Below are positions 26,151-36,209 of a stretch of 64,000 nt of DNA, piece by piece (the stretch's first letter is position 1; every line of letters begins with the position of its first letter). The notes under the pieces are model-generated. The model searched no databases. It saw only the letters and a program-made list of their open reading frames with translations, and was not told the origin of the DNA. A program made the translations under genes and the position numbers. Origin of the DNA: an uncultured Bacteroidales bacterium. GTDB taxonomy: Bacteria > Bacteroidota > Bacteroidia > Bacteroidales > Bacteroidaceae. The stretch covers positions 1 through 64,000 of the forward strand of contig CADCDP010000006.1 of assembly GCA_902800305.1 (NCBI GenBank), written 5' to 3'.

Positions 26151-28700
26151 ATGAAAAAGCTTTTACTAACTAACCTATTGATGTGGGCTGCGTTGTGTCT
26201 ATTCGCACAGCCGAACATCGCAAATGGTGAGGACATCAGCGAGGAGAATCCCAAGGATTGCACCTCCTACATCACCAACCCCAGCTTTGAGAATGGTTTC
26301 GATGGATGGACTCAAACCAATCTACAGGCACAGTCGAACTCCGACTTTCCTAAGAAGGCTGGCAACACCTACTTGGAAAAGTGGACCAGTTCGGGTAATG
26401 CTGTCGGTAATGCCTCTATCAAACAGACCATTAAGAACTTGCCCAGCGGTGTCTATCGACTGACGGTTGCCGCTATGAACTATTCACAGAACGACAAGAC
26501 GAAGAAGAACACGGGTGCTTACATCTATGCCAACAATGAAAAGGAAACCGTCTATACGCCAGACGATTATTCGGTAAAGTTCACGAACGTCATGGGCGAT
26601 GTGGAAATTGGTTTTGTGGCTAAAAACGCCTCGGGCAACTGGATTGCTGTGGATAATTTCCGCCTTGAACTGATTGGATATGTAGATGCCGAAACGATGG
26701 TGGCAGGGTTGCAGCAGCTCATCACAGAAGCCGAAACGTTGCAATCCAGCATGAAGTCAAGCACCGCATCGACAGAATTGCTAACGACCATCGAGGCTGC
26801 CAAACTCATTAGTACAGAGTCTGCCAATGCCGACATCCAGGCCGCTTTGCTGAACCTGAGTGTAGCCATCAACAATGCCAAGACCTCCATTGCTGAATAT
26901 CAAGCGCTGGATACTCAAATCAAAAAAGCGGAAGCCGTATATGATGAGAACAAGGAGGGAGCTGCTGAACTGAGAGCCGAACTGGACAAGGCACAGGCTT
27001 TGGCAACGAATGGAGAGGCTACTTCCGAGGAACTTGCCGCCGAAGTGGAAGCACTCGATAAGGCTATCTTTATCTTTAACCTCGCCAATGCGACCCCTGG
27101 CACAGGCAACGCACCTTCGGTATCAGAAACCAACCACTACGTAGCCACAGGTGCCACCGAGGCATTGATGCGTGCCACCATGAAGGGGTCGAACATCATG
27201 GAGCGTGGTGTGTGCTGGAGTACCGAACACGAACCAACCGTGCTCGACAACCGCACCACGAAGTCGTTCTCGCTGAAGGGTACCATCTTTCATATCAAAG
27301 GTTTAGAGCCTGCCACAGTCTATTACTTGCGTCCCTACGTCATCAACAAGACTTACACCGTAGCCTACGGCGACGAAGTTAAGATTGTGACCCATCCCAA
27401 GGGAACCTGCACTTGGTCGTGGGATGAAGGCGCACCGAACGAGGCTGCCAATACACGTTGCCGCAATGCCGTGAAGGAAACCATCGACTACTTCAACGAA
27501 TGGACAGGCATCAAGGGATTCCATCTCTCTGGACACTATGGCGCACAGACCCAGACAGCAGACTGCTCATACGGCGGATGGATGCGCATCGGTCCCAACG
27601 CCTCCTATCAAGCCATCGGTACCGTGCTCCATGAGACAGGTCACGGTGTGGGTGTGGGCACTCACTGGAGATGGTACAGTTGCGAAGACACCCGTGCCGA
27701 CCAAGGAAAGTATGGCAAGTGGCTCGGACGCGAAGCCAACGATGTGCTCCACTTCTTGGAAAACTACTATGGAGAAGAGGTTTACTTCACGGGTGATGCT
27801 GTGCATGGATGGGGCACCAGTGCCAACACCAACATTACGAATGCCACCATTTCTTACGACTGGCTCGTGAATGGTGCAGACAAGGATAAGCATACTGAAA
27901 TTCAGTACATTGGTGGTATGTGCATCCTCCACGGACTTTTCATCGACGGACTCTGCCCAACAGGCAATGACCCGAATGGAATCTCTGGCTACACCTACAA
28001 TTTCGACGACTCGAAGAAGTACTACTTCATGAACAAAGACAAGGAGCGCGGATTGGGCGAAGGTGTGCTCTATCAACGCGGCAACACCGCCATCGCATGG
28101 CAACCCAACCTGACCAACGAAGCTCTGAGCGACTCTGCCGCATGGTACATGGAATTTAATCCAACACTTGGCTACTATATGTTCAAGAATGCTGCCACAG
28201 GCAAGTATCTCACCCACTCGTCCAGCAGTTCGAACGTAACTTTGAAGGCTATCGCCGAAGGCAAAAGTCCGACTGCCACCGAACGATTCCAACTGATGCC
28301 AGACCGAACGGACGTGACCCTCGGTACAGGAAAGAACAAGCTGACCACACATGGTTATTGGTTCACTTGGAGCAACGGAAGCAGCAACAAAGCTATGGGT
28401 GCCAATTCATTAGGAAAAGCTACAGGCTTCGGTGGCATACCTCAAGCAGACTTCGACTACAGCGACAATGCCACTAAACAACAGTGGATTATTATCAGCG
28501 AGGATGAACTGGAGGCTTATCAGACGATAGCAGTGGCTACGGGCATTCAAGCCATCACGCTGGATGACAAGACGCTGGACGGCACAAAGACCGTAGTGGG
28601 CATCTACACCACAGGCAGCATCCAACTGAAGCAGACACAGAAGGGCTTCAACATCATCAAGTACAGTGACGGAACGTCCAAGAAGATTTACGTAAAATAA
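26151..28700 (+). CDS. Secreted zincin-like protein with carbohydrate-binding-like domains
   Basis: 849 residues from ATG 26151, chosen because it begins a clean signal peptide (MKKLLLTNLLMWAALCLFAQ); 26118 would bury it. In order: a CBM-like jelly roll (about 40-180, NPSFENGFDGWTQ ... AVDNFRLEL), a helical coiled region (190-310), an FN3-like segment (310-420), a catalytic-looking region with HETGHGVGVGTHW (His494, Glu495, His498), a ricin-like trefoil (about 630-780, GKYLTHSSSSS), and a C-terminal tail (IQLKQTQKGFNIIKYSDG) of the kind seen on type IX-secreted proteins. The motif resembles HExxHxxGxxH but the third His is one residue late. The protease role is therefore inferred. GH28 follows 2 bases later. 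Confidence 0.7.
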   Translation: MKKLLLTNLLMWAALCLFAQPNIANGEDISEENPKDCTSYITNPSFENGFDGWTQTNLQAQSNSDFPKKAGNTYLEKWTSSGNAVGNASIKQTIKNLPSGVYRLTVAAMNYSQNDKTKKNTGAYIYANNEKETVYTPDDYSVKFTNVMGDVEIGFVAKNASGNWIAVDNFRLELIGYVDAETMVAGLQQLITEAETLQSSMKSSTASTELLTTIEAAKLISTESANADIQAALLNLSVAINNAKTSIAEYQALDTQIKKAEAVYDENKEGAAELRAELDKAQALATNGEATSEELAAEVEALDKAIFIFNLANATPGTGNAPSVSETNHYVATGATEALMRATMKGSNIMERGVCWSTEHEPTVLDNRTTKSFSLKGTIFHIKGLEPATVYYLRPYVINKTYTVAYGDEVKIVTHPKGTCTWSWDEGAPNEAANTRCRNAVKETIDYFNEWTGIKGFHLSGHYGAQTQTADCSYGGWMRIGPNASYQAIGTVLHETGHGVGVGTHWRWYSCEDTRADQGKYGKWLGREANDVLHFLENYYGEEVYFTGDAVHGWGTSANTNITNATISYDWLVNGADKDKHTEIQYIGGMCILHGLFIDGLCPTGNDPNGISGYTYNFDDSKKYYFMNKDKERGLGEGVLYQRGNTAIAWQPNLTNEALSDSAAWYMEFNPTLGYYMFKNAATGKYLTHSSSSSNVTLKAIAEGKSPTATERFQLMPDRTDVTLGTGKNKLTTHGYWFTWSNGSSNKAMGANSLGKATGFGGIPQADFDYSDNATKQQWIIISEDELEAYQTIAVATGIQAITLDDKTLDGTKTVVGIYTTGSIQLKQTQKGFNIIKYSDGTSKKIYVK

Positions 28701-28701
28701 C

Positions 28702-30063
28702 ATGAAATACAGACTCTTATCACTGATGGTATGCACACTTTTGTGCATACCTTCTTTTGCAAAAAAGACGGTTGACCTCTGGCCTGACGGTACAGAGATT
28801 GGTGAGTGGTTCAGGCAGACAGAGGCGGTGGATTTGGCCACATTGGGCAAGCAGTACCGTGTGACGGATTACGGCGTAGTGAATGACGGACGCATCCACA
28901 CCACCGAAATGCAAGCACTCATCGACCGTGTGGCAGCTGACGGTGGTGGTGTATTGGTGGTGCCCGAAGGCATCTACATGACGGGGGCACTCTTTTTCAA
29001 GCAGGGTGTCCATCTGCACCTCTACGACGGAGGAACTTTGATGGGCAGCAACGACCCAAGTGACTACCCTCTCGTGAATACACGCATCGAAGGCGAAACC
29101 TGCCTATACTACTCCGCTCTCATCAATGCCGACGGGCTGGACGGTTTCACCATTTCGGGCAAGGGCACCATCGATGGCAATGGCTACACCTTCTGGAAGC
29201 ATTTCTGGGAACGACGTTCGTGGAATCCACGCTGCACCAACAAGGACGAGCAACGTCCACGGCTGGTTTACGTAAGCAACTGCCGCAACGTACAAATTGA
29301 TGGCGTGAAGTTGCAGAACTCCGCCTTCTGGACGACACATATATATAATAGTGAGAACGTGAAGTTGCTTCGTCTCCACATCTACTCTCCTGCTCAGCCC
29401 GTCAAAGCCCCCAGCACAGATGCCATCGACCTTGATGTGGTGAAGAACATTCTCGTAAAGGACTGCTACATGAGTGTGAACGACGATGCCGTAGCCATCA
29501 AGGGTGGCAAAGGCCCATACGCTGACTATTGGCGGAGCAAGTACGAGGGCATCGACATCAACAAGTTCCCGGAGATGGTGGGCGACGGCGGCAACGAGAA
29601 CATCATCATCGAAGACTGCGAGTATGGCTTCTGCCACGGATGCTTGACACTGGGCAGCGAGTCGGTGTACGACCACAACATCATCTTGCGCCGCATCAAA
29701 GTGAACGAAGCCAACAACCTGTTATGGCTCAAAATGCGGCCAGACACACCTCAACAGTATGAGTACGTGACAGTTGAAGATATTGAAGGTAACGGGAAAA
29801 ACTTCATCCTCGTAGCCCCATGGACACAGTTCTACGACCTGAAAGGACGAGAGAGTGTGCCTATGTCGTACAGCGACCACATCACCATGCGCAACATCGA
29901 CTTCGATTGTAACGTGTTCTTCAACGTGAAACAACAAGAAGACCAGTATCATCTTAGCAACTTCACTTTCGAAAATCTGTCTGTTCGTGCCAAGAACACC
30001 GACTTCCATCAAGAATATGTGGAAAATTTTATGGTGAAGAATGTGAAAGTCGAAAAAAAGTAA
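28702..30063 (+). CDS. Glycoside hydrolase family 28 (polygalacturonase-like)
   Basis: 453 residues with a signal peptide ending SFA (about residue 20). It has the right-handed beta-helix pattern of GH28, which hydrolyses polygalacturonan or rhamnogalacturonan. Key motifs are STDAIDLD (for the family NTDGID), NDDAVAIKGG (the catalytic Asp pair) and FCHGCLTLGSE (for GHG, with Cys in place of the first Gly). An early conserved stretch is YGVVNDGRIHTTEMQALIDR. It starts 2 bases after the zincin-like gene, so the two are probably co-expressed and exported to the periplasm or surface. Exact substrate not determined. Confidence 0.88.
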   Translation: MKYRLLSLMVCTLLCIPSFAKKTVDLWPDGTEIGEWFRQTEAVDLATLGKQYRVTDYGVVNDGRIHTTEMQALIDRVAADGGGVLVVPEGIYMTGALFFKQGVHLHLYDGGTLMGSNDPSDYPLVNTRIEGETCLYYSALINADGLDGFTISGKGTIDGNGYTFWKHFWERRSWNPRCTNKDEQRPRLVYVSNCRNVQIDGVKLQNSAFWTTHIYNSENVKLLRLHIYSPAQPVKAPSTDAIDLDVVKNILVKDCYMSVNDDAVAIKGGKGPYADYWRSKYEGIDINKFPEMVGDGGNENIIIEDCEYGFCHGCLTLGSESVYDHNIILRRIKVNEANNLLWLKMRPDTPQQYEYVTVEDIEGNGKNFILVAPWTQFYDLKGRESVPMSYSDHITMRNIDFDCNVFFNVKQQEDQYHLSNFTFENLSVRAKNTDFHQEYVENFMVKNVKVEKK

Positions 30064-30095
30064 TAACTTTGCACTCCGAATAAACATTTCATAGT

Positions 30096-31805
30096 ATGGA
30101 TTGGTTGATTGAACTATTGACAACGGGGGGTGGCGTAGCACATACCGTCATTCTTTATGCACTGGTCATCTCGCTGGGCGTATTTCTTGGCAATAAAATC
30201 AAATTTGGCGGAGTGTCGCTGGGTGTGACGTGGATTCTCTTTATCGGCATCTTAGCTGGCGACTTGCTGATGCGTGGTGGCATCGAAGAAAATATGGCAG
30301 TGCTCAACTTCATCCAAGACTTCGGACTCATCCTGTTCGTGTTCAGCATCGGCCTCCAGGTCGGTCCTTCATTCTTTACATCGCTGAAGCAAGGCGGTCT
30401 GAAAGCCAATGGAGTAGCCGCTGGTGTGATTCTGCTGAACATCACAGTCATGCTCATACTTTACTACGCATTGCGCCATATCATTCCTGCGGCCAACAAC
30501 CTTCCCATGATGGTCGGCACCCTTTGTGGAGCTGTCACCAACACACCTGGACTTGGTGCCGCCAATGCCGCACTCGAACAGATTAACCAGATTCATCCCT
30601 TCAAAGGTGGTGTACCCGTGATTGCCAACGGCTACGCTTGCGCCTATCCGCTGGGTGTGGTGGGCATCATCGGCAGCATCATCCTCATCCGTTATATATT
30701 CAAGGTCAACTTCAAGACAGAGGAGGAGCATTTCAACAAGAAAAACAACAAGGAAGCTGTCAAGCCCCACTTGATGACTATTAAAGTCTTCAACCCTGCC
30801 ATTGCCGAGAAATCCATCCTGCAGGTGAGGGGGTTCATTGGACGTGATTTCGTATGTTCACGTATGCTCCACAATGGTCATGTGGTTGTGCCCAATAAGG
30901 ACACCCTGCTCAATGTGGACGACAAGCTCTACATCGTCTGTGCCGAAGAAGATGCTGCAGCCATCACCGCTTTCATCGGTCCCGAGGTGGAAGTAAAATG
31001 GGATGACCAAGATGTGCCGATGGCATCGAGAAAGCACACCGTAACCAAGGACAGCATCAACGGAAAGACCCTTGGAAGTCTGCACCCCAGCTCCATGTAC
31101 GGAGTCAACGTAACCCGTCTCTATCGTTCTGGTATCGAGCTGTTTGCAAGTCCGAGCGTTATCCTGCAAGTGGGCGATATTCTGACGGTTGTAGGCCCAG
31201 AAGATGCCGTAGATCGTTTTGCCAACAAGATAGGCGACAAGAAGCAGCAACTCGACAAACCCAATTTGCTCACCCTCTTCGTAGGCATCCTTGTCGGCAT
31301 CATTTTTGGTATGCTCCCCATCAACATTCCTGGTATGTCGATGCCCGTGAAACTGGGTTTAGCGGGCGGCCCACTCGTCATTGCCATCCTGTTAGGACGC
31401 TTTGGTTATAAACTGAAACTTGTGGCCTACACCACCAACTCCGCCTCCCTCATGATACGAGACATCGGTCTGGTGCTCTTCTTGGCCAGCGTAGGCATCA
31501 AAGCAGGCGGCAATTTCGTCGATACCGTGCTGAACGGCGGCATCCATTACGTGTGGATGGGTTTCCTTATCACCATTATACCACTCATCATCATGGGTAT
31601 CTTTGCCCGTGTGAAGTGGAAAATCAACTACTTCCTCCTCATGGGCATTATGAGCGGTGCCACGACCGACCCACCAGCATTGGCATTCAGCACTGCCACA
31701 GCTAATAATGGCATCCCTTCCGTTGGATACTCCACCGTTTACCCCTTGTCCATGTTCCTGCGCATCATCACAGCACAAGTCATCATTCTACTTATATGCA
31801 GCTAA
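30096..31805 (+). CDS. AspT/YbjL-type transporter with two TrkA-C domains
   Basis: 569 residues. Two membrane halves (about 5-200 and 385-565, each with 5-6 spans) flank two cytoplasmic RCK/TrkA-C domains (about 215-295 and 300-375; [20 protein letters not shown] and [20 protein letters not shown]). Both halves carry the family repeat ([32 protein letters not shown]). This matches the AAE family, which includes the aspartate:alanine exchanger. The substrate here is unknown. The end overlaps the next permease gene by 10 bases, so the two are co-translated. Confidence 0.85.
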   Translation: MDWLIELLTTGGGVAHTVILYALVISLGVFLGNKIKFGGVSLGVTWILFIGILAGDLLMRGGIEENMAVLNFIQDFGLILFVFSIGLQVGPSFFTSLKQGGLKANGVAAGVILLNITVMLILYYALRHIIPAANNLPMMVGTLCGAVTNTPGLGAANAALEQINQIHPFKGGVPVIANGYACAYPLGVVGIIGSIILIRYIFKVNFKTEEEHFNKKNNKEAVKPHLMTIKVFNPAIAEKSILQVRGFIGRDFVCSRMLHNGHVVVPNKDTLLNVDDKLYIVCAEEDAAAITAFIGPEVEVKWDDQDVPMASRKHTVTKDSINGKTLGSLHPSSMYGVNVTRLYRSGIELFASPSVILQVGDILTVVGPEDAVDRFANKIGDKKQQLDKPNLLTLFVGILVGIIFGMLPINIPGMSMPVKLGLAGGPLVIAILLGRFGYKLKLVAYTTNSASLMIRDIGLVLFLASVGIKAGGNFVDTVLNGGIHYVWMGFLITIIPLIIMGIFARVKWKINYFLLMGIMSGATTDPPALAFSTATANNGIPSVGYSTVYPLSMFLRIITAQVIILLICS

Positions 31806-32500
31806 CTATCAAAGAGATACTCGACACGTTGCAGTCAGCAGACCTCGCTCTGTTGACTGCATTTGTACTGGGAGTGTTAGTGGCTCTCAACCCTTGCCAA
31901 CTTGCCATCAGCGTGTCAGCCTTAGCCTACGAATACCGCAACGGGAAACAGCTGACCGACGGCATCGTGTATGCGCTGGGTAGAACCATCACCTACACCC
32001 TGTTAGGTTGGGTGACCATGTGCCTTATCGGTGGGGGTAAAAACGTGAAAGCATTACAAGAAGTACTGTCGATGGCCGAAATAATCGTGCCCTATGTACT
32101 TATCGCCATCGGCCTATACCTGCTCTATCGAGCTTTCCATCGCCACCACCATCACGGAGACGATTGCCACAACAGCGGACGAATCATCAAGCGAAACGGG
32201 CCTCTTGGTTCACTCGTATTGGGCATGACGCTGGCCTTCGCCTTCTGTCCCGAAAGCGCCATCTTCTTTTTCGGCATGATGATTCCGTTGAGCATCTCCA
32301 GCCATGTGGGAGCCGCTGTGCCATTGGTGTTCGGATTGTCTGCCAGCATCCCCGTCATTGCGATAGCGTGGCTGATGCACAAAGCCGTCCACAGTGCGGA
32401 ACAGTTGAGTCATGGCTTCGAACGCTTCCAGCAATGGCTCAACGGTGTCACAGGCATCCTGTTCATCGCCATTGCCATCATATTGCTGACCGAAAATTGA
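31796..32500 (+). CDS. CcdA/SafE-like membrane permease (ArsG-type) with His-rich loop
   Basis: 234 residues with about six membrane spans. The first span carries [10 protein letters not shown] and a later one [11 protein letters not shown], the paired Cys-Pro motifs of the DsbD/CcdA/SafE superfamily. A loop near residue 115-125 reads [13 protein letters not shown], a likely metal-binding stretch. Bacteroidales homologues are often labelled aromatic aminobenzylarsenical efflux permeases (ArsG), but no arsenic gene is nearby, so the substrate could be a thiol or metal. Overlaps the AspT-type gene upstream. Confidence 0.75.
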   Translation: MQLTIKEILDTLQSADLALLTAFVLGVLVALNPCQLAISVSALAYEYRNGKQLTDGIVYALGRTITYTLLGWVTMCLIGGGKNVKALQEVLSMAEIIVPYVLIAIGLYLLYRAFHRHHHHGDDCHNSGRIIKRNGPLGSLVLGMTLAFAFCPESAIFFFGMMIPLSISSHVGAAVPLVFGLSASIPVIAIAWLMHKAVHSAEQLSHGFERFQQWLNGVTGILFIAIAIILLTEN

Positions 32501-32598
32501 ATAATTAAACAACTTTAAGACAAGAAAGCACGATTAACAGACTTTTTTGTACTACCTTCGCACAAAAATCTGAAATCAATATTTCTCCACACACCACT

Positions 32599-33375
32599 AT
32601 GACAGAAGAAGAGAGACGGCACGGACGAGAAGAATACGCAGGAAAGAGTGCTTCGCAGCTGGCGAGAGAGCTTCTTCGCCTGCTTTTGGTATTGATCTGG
32701 AAATTTATCCTTTGGCTCATCAAGAAGCTCCTGAAAGGAGTGCTGTGGTGCATCGGAATCACCGAAAAAGGATGTAAACGCCTGAACACTTGGTGGCACG
32801 CCAACGACACCCAAGAGAAAGTAGCCAAAATCAAGGCTTGGCTCCGAAAAGCCATCAAGACTTCAATCCAGTGGAGCATCATTGCAGGAAAAGCCACTCT
32901 GAAAGGTCTTGCCATTGCCGCTGTGGCCACGTGGCACGGCATCATCATTGCTTTGAAAGCCACAGGACGCGGCCTCATCATCGGAGGAAAGGCCACCGTG
33001 CAAGGCATCATCCACCTACGCTCCACCCTCAAGAGACTCGGTCAACTCACCGTCAAAGGAATAAAAGCCACTGGAGCATGGATGAAACGGTGCCGACGAG
33101 GCTTGAAGCTGTCACACATCAGAAGAAAACGAGCCTACGAAGAGTATTGCCGTCGAGGTGGTATGAAAGGACTTATCATCGACACCTCCCACTCTATCAA
33201 GAATGGCATCCAGATGTTCATGGAAGAAGACCAGGAAGAAGCAGCCCCCGATGCCGTGACTGAAGACGACATCATGGAAGAAGCATTAGAAGAAGGTGCC
33301 AACGAAGGTAAAAAATCTATCAAGATAGGAAAGTCCATCCTGTCACATGCCAAAAACTTTATGGACGTGGAATAA
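32599..33375 (+). CDS. Membrane-associated protein with exact 11-residue repeats
   Basis: 258 residues, family not recognised. An acidic/basic N-terminus leads to a very hydrophobic, Leu/Ile/Trp/Lys-rich helix (about 22-52, LLRLLLVLIWKFILWLIKKL). Residues 97-140 contain four 11-residue units with Thr at 100, 111, 122 and 133 and Gly at 103, 114, 125 and 136 (pattern KATxxGxxIxx). This is the periodicity of membrane-binding 11/3 helices, as in synucleins and apolipoproteins. A basic stretch (about 150-190) and a very acidic tail (about 215-245) follow. A promoter-like TACCTTCGC lies about 40 bases upstream. It sits before an MscS-type channel gene. Confidence 0.7.
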   Translation: MTEEERRHGREEYAGKSASQLARELLRLLLVLIWKFILWLIKKLLKGVLWCIGITEKGCKRLNTWWHANDTQEKVAKIKAWLRKAIKTSIQWSIIAGKATLKGLAIAAVATWHGIIIALKATGRGLIIGGKATVQGIIHLRSTLKRLGQLTVKGIKATGAWMKRCRRGLKLSHIRRKRAYEEYCRRGGMKGLIIDTSHSIKNGIQMFMEEDQEEAAPDAVTEDDIMEEALEEGANEGKKSIKIGKSILSHAKNFMDVE

Positions 33376-33387
33376 CCCCAACAAAGC

Positions 33388-33440
33388 CTTATAAGACTTA
33401 TAAGTTTATAAGACCTAATAGTCCCATAAGACCCATAAAA
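33388..33440. repeat. AT-rich tract of CTTATAAGA / CCCATAAGA units
   Basis: About five imperfect 9-11-base units, several of them palindromic (CTTATAAG), fill the gap before the MscS gene. Confidence 0.6.
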
Positions 33441-33476
33441 AAACATACCCCTATAAGCACCACCAACTACACGACA

Positions 33477-36026
33477 ATGAAAAAAGTCTTATTCACTTTA
33501 CTACTTCTCTTAGCTGTGGCACAACAGAGCCACGCCGTACTGAAAGAACGCGACTTGGGACAGACCCTGCACGTCTTGCGCCTTGAGTTATACAACAAAT
33601 GGATGAAGCAGAAAGAACGGATGAAACAGATGGAAAGTCGGCGAGAAGCACAACACGCCCAACTCATCAACATCATGCAACGTAGCGAAACAACCAGCCT
33701 CATCCTCTATTCGCAAGGCCAAGAATATACCTTCGACATGGCCTACGCCTGTCAAGAGGCGACGACCCTCTACCAGGAGCTACGGAACAACACCATCCCC
33801 TTCACCCAAATCAAGCAGTACATCGAGACGGAAATAGCCAGCTACGACAGTCTTATCTATTCCCTGCAACAGTTGCCGCCAGCCATCGGTAAAGCCAAAA
33901 CAGAAGAGTTGGAACGAAAGGTCATAAACTCCATTTCGCATGTAGAAAAAGATAAGGGCAAAAACAAGAAAGAAAAACCCTTCATGCTGAATGCGCAAGG
34001 CATCCGAGACCGCAAGATGTGTATCGTTTATGCCCGGACCTTGAGCAACAACATGAAAATCATTTTGAAACGTCTGGAAGAGGACAATCAGCACTACCAA
34101 GACTTAACCGACCGTGTGGAAAAGATGAACGCCTACGCCCAGAAGAAGTACACGGCACTACAACAAAGCATCTTCGTCAATCCTGGCACCAACTACTTTA
34201 CCATCCTCTCTCGGATTCCAGCGCAATGGAAGCGGATGCGGGAAGATTTCGACACGAAATACAAACCGCTGAAAGAAAAAGGCAGTAACGGAAAGTTCCG
34301 CCCATATAGGTCAGAATGGCGAGGCCCCATCGTCATGTTTGCCAGCATCTTTATGTTGGTCTATATTCTGGGCGGTTCCATCTTGAGCAATGTGCTCCTC
34401 CGATGGTTGCTTCCTAAACGTTTCCGCACCGAAAAATTCCGTCAGAAACGCCCCATCCTCATTGTGGCATTGGCCGTGCTCATCTTCGCCATTGCCGTCA
34501 TGATTGTACGCACTTTTATCCATCACAATCTGATGCTGATGGCCACCAGCCTGATGGTCGAAATGGCGTGGCTGGTAGAAGCCATCTACGTGTCTATCAT
34601 CATCCGACTGAATGGCCAGCAAATCAAGGATGGAGCCAAAGTATATGCCCCCTTCATTCTGATGTCGCTTATCGTCATCTGTTTCCGCATCATCCTGATA
34701 CCGAACACGTTGGTCAACATCATCTTCCCCCCTATCCTGCTCATCTTCACCATTTGGCAAGCCATCACACTGAGGCGATGCCGGCACAATATTCCGTCAA
34801 GCGATAAGCTCTACTGCTCCATCTCGCTCTTCGCCATGTTGGCATCGTGCATTCTCTCATGGGTGGGCTTCACCCTCATGGCCGTGCAGATTATGGTGTG
34901 GTGGATGTTCCAGCTGGCCGCTATCGCCACCATCACCTGTCTCTACGACTTGATGGAGATGTATGAGGCAAGCGTGATGAAACGTCGCATCCAAAAGGCG
35001 TACAACAACAGTTTGAGCGATAGCGAGATACAATTCCGAATGAAACGGGGCGACTTCGTAGAACAGACATGGGTTTACGACTTTGTCAACCGTGCATTTC
35101 TCCCTGTGTGCGCCGTATTCTCCATCTTGCTGAGCGTCTATATGGCGGCAGAGATTTTCGACTTGCGACACCTCTGCATGAGTTGGTTCTTAAAAATGAT
35201 TCAGATTCAAGGTATTGTGTCCTTCTCTGCCTACAAACTGAGCCTTGTGGTCGCCTTGTACTTCATTTTCAAATATGTGAACTACCTGATTCGTTCAACA
35301 TGGTTCAACTATCGCCGCCATCAAAACGACAGGAGTTTCAATGCCACTTTGGCCAAAAACATCATTGCACTGGTAATATGGGGCATCTATGTCGTGACCG
35401 TCTTCTTGATGCTCGACGTGCCCAGCACAGGCATCGCCATCGTCACGGGCGGCCTCTCCACTGGTATGGGTTTCGCATCGAAAAGCCTCTTGGAGAACTT
35501 CTTCTACGGCATTTCCCTCATGACAGGACGTGTGCGTGTTGGCGACTACATCGAGTGCGACGGCATCACGGGCAAGGTGGAGAGCATCACCTATCAAAGC
35601 ACCCAGATTACCACGTTGGACGGTAGTGTGGTAGCCATCCTCAACTCGGAGTTGTTCGGAAAACACTTCAAGAATCTGACCCGCAACCACCAGTACGAAC
35701 TGCTCAAGATTCCCTTTAGCGTAGCTTACGGAACCCCTATCGAAAACGTGCGGCGCATGATTGTGGAAGGCACACAACCGCTCTGCAAGAAGACACCCGA
35801 CGGACGCGCCATCGTCAACCCCAAGAACCCCATTTCAGTCATCTTTGCCGATTTCGGAGCCAGCAGCGTCGATTTGACACTCGTGGCTTGGGTGCTCGTC
35901 GATCAAAAGATAGCCTTCACCGCACAAGCAAAAGAAAAAATCTACCAAGTGCTCAACGCCAACCACGTCGAGATTCCGTTCCCACAACAGGACATTTATA
36001 TCAGAAGCATAGCAAAATCAGAGTAG
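33477..36026 (+). CDS. Large MscS-family mechanosensitive channel
   Basis: 849 residues. The signal peptide (ending SHA, about 21) is followed by a periplasmic coiled-coil region (25-270, rich in Lys/Glu/Gln), then about ten membrane spans (about 280-690). The last spans hold the MscS pore helix (GGLSTGMGFASKSLLENFF) and the beta domain (RVRVGDYIECDGITGKVESI then LDGSVVAILNSELF). The C-terminal cytoplasmic part runs to the end. The layout is like MscK/YbdG-type giant MscS proteins. It likely relieves turgor after osmotic downshock. The gene is followed by a tonB gene with its own promoter. Confidence 0.88.
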   Translation: MKKVLFTLLLLLAVAQQSHAVLKERDLGQTLHVLRLELYNKWMKQKERMKQMESRREAQHAQLINIMQRSETTSLILYSQGQEYTFDMAYACQEATTLYQELRNNTIPFTQIKQYIETEIASYDSLIYSLQQLPPAIGKAKTEELERKVINSISHVEKDKGKNKKEKPFMLNAQGIRDRKMCIVYARTLSNNMKIILKRLEEDNQHYQDLTDRVEKMNAYAQKKYTALQQSIFVNPGTNYFTILSRIPAQWKRMREDFDTKYKPLKEKGSNGKFRPYRSEWRGPIVMFASIFMLVYILGGSILSNVLLRWLLPKRFRTEKFRQKRPILIVALAVLIFAIAVMIVRTFIHHNLMLMATSLMVEMAWLVEAIYVSIIIRLNGQQIKDGAKVYAPFILMSLIVICFRIILIPNTLVNIIFPPILLIFTIWQAITLRRCRHNIPSSDKLYCSISLFAMLASCILSWVGFTLMAVQIMVWWMFQLAAIATITCLYDLMEMYEASVMKRRIQKAYNNSLSDSEIQFRMKRGDFVEQTWVYDFVNRAFLPVCAVFSILLSVYMAAEIFDLRHLCMSWFLKMIQIQGIVSFSAYKLSLVVALYFIFKYVNYLIRSTWFNYRRHQNDRSFNATLAKNIIALVIWGIYVVTVFLMLDVPSTGIAIVTGGLSTGMGFASKSLLENFFYGISLMTGRVRVGDYIECDGITGKVESITYQSTQITTLDGSVVAILNSELFGKHFKNLTRNHQYELLKIPFSVAYGTPIENVRRMIVEGTQPLCKKTPDGRAIVNPKNPISVIFADFGASSVDLTLVAWVLVDQKIAFTAQAKEKIYQVLNANHVEIPFPQQDIYIRSIAKSE

Positions 36027-36106
36027 AACACCCTTAAAAAACTAAAAAATCATGCTCTTTTGATAAAAAAAATGACATTTGTAGCAACAGAAACAAAAAA
36101 AAGTGT

Positions 36107-36115
36107 TACTTTTGC
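36107..36115 (+). promoter_or_regulatory. Promoter -7 box for the tonB gene
   Basis: TACTTTTGC fits TAnnTTTG, about 95 bases before the ATG at 36210. Confidence 0.55.
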
Positions 36116-36209
36116 CACGTAGAACGCCTCAATGCGCCCTCAACCTCCCCCAACAAGGAAGCAAGGAGCATGGCGGAAAGCAGAATTAACTAAAAAATAA
36201 ATATAATCT

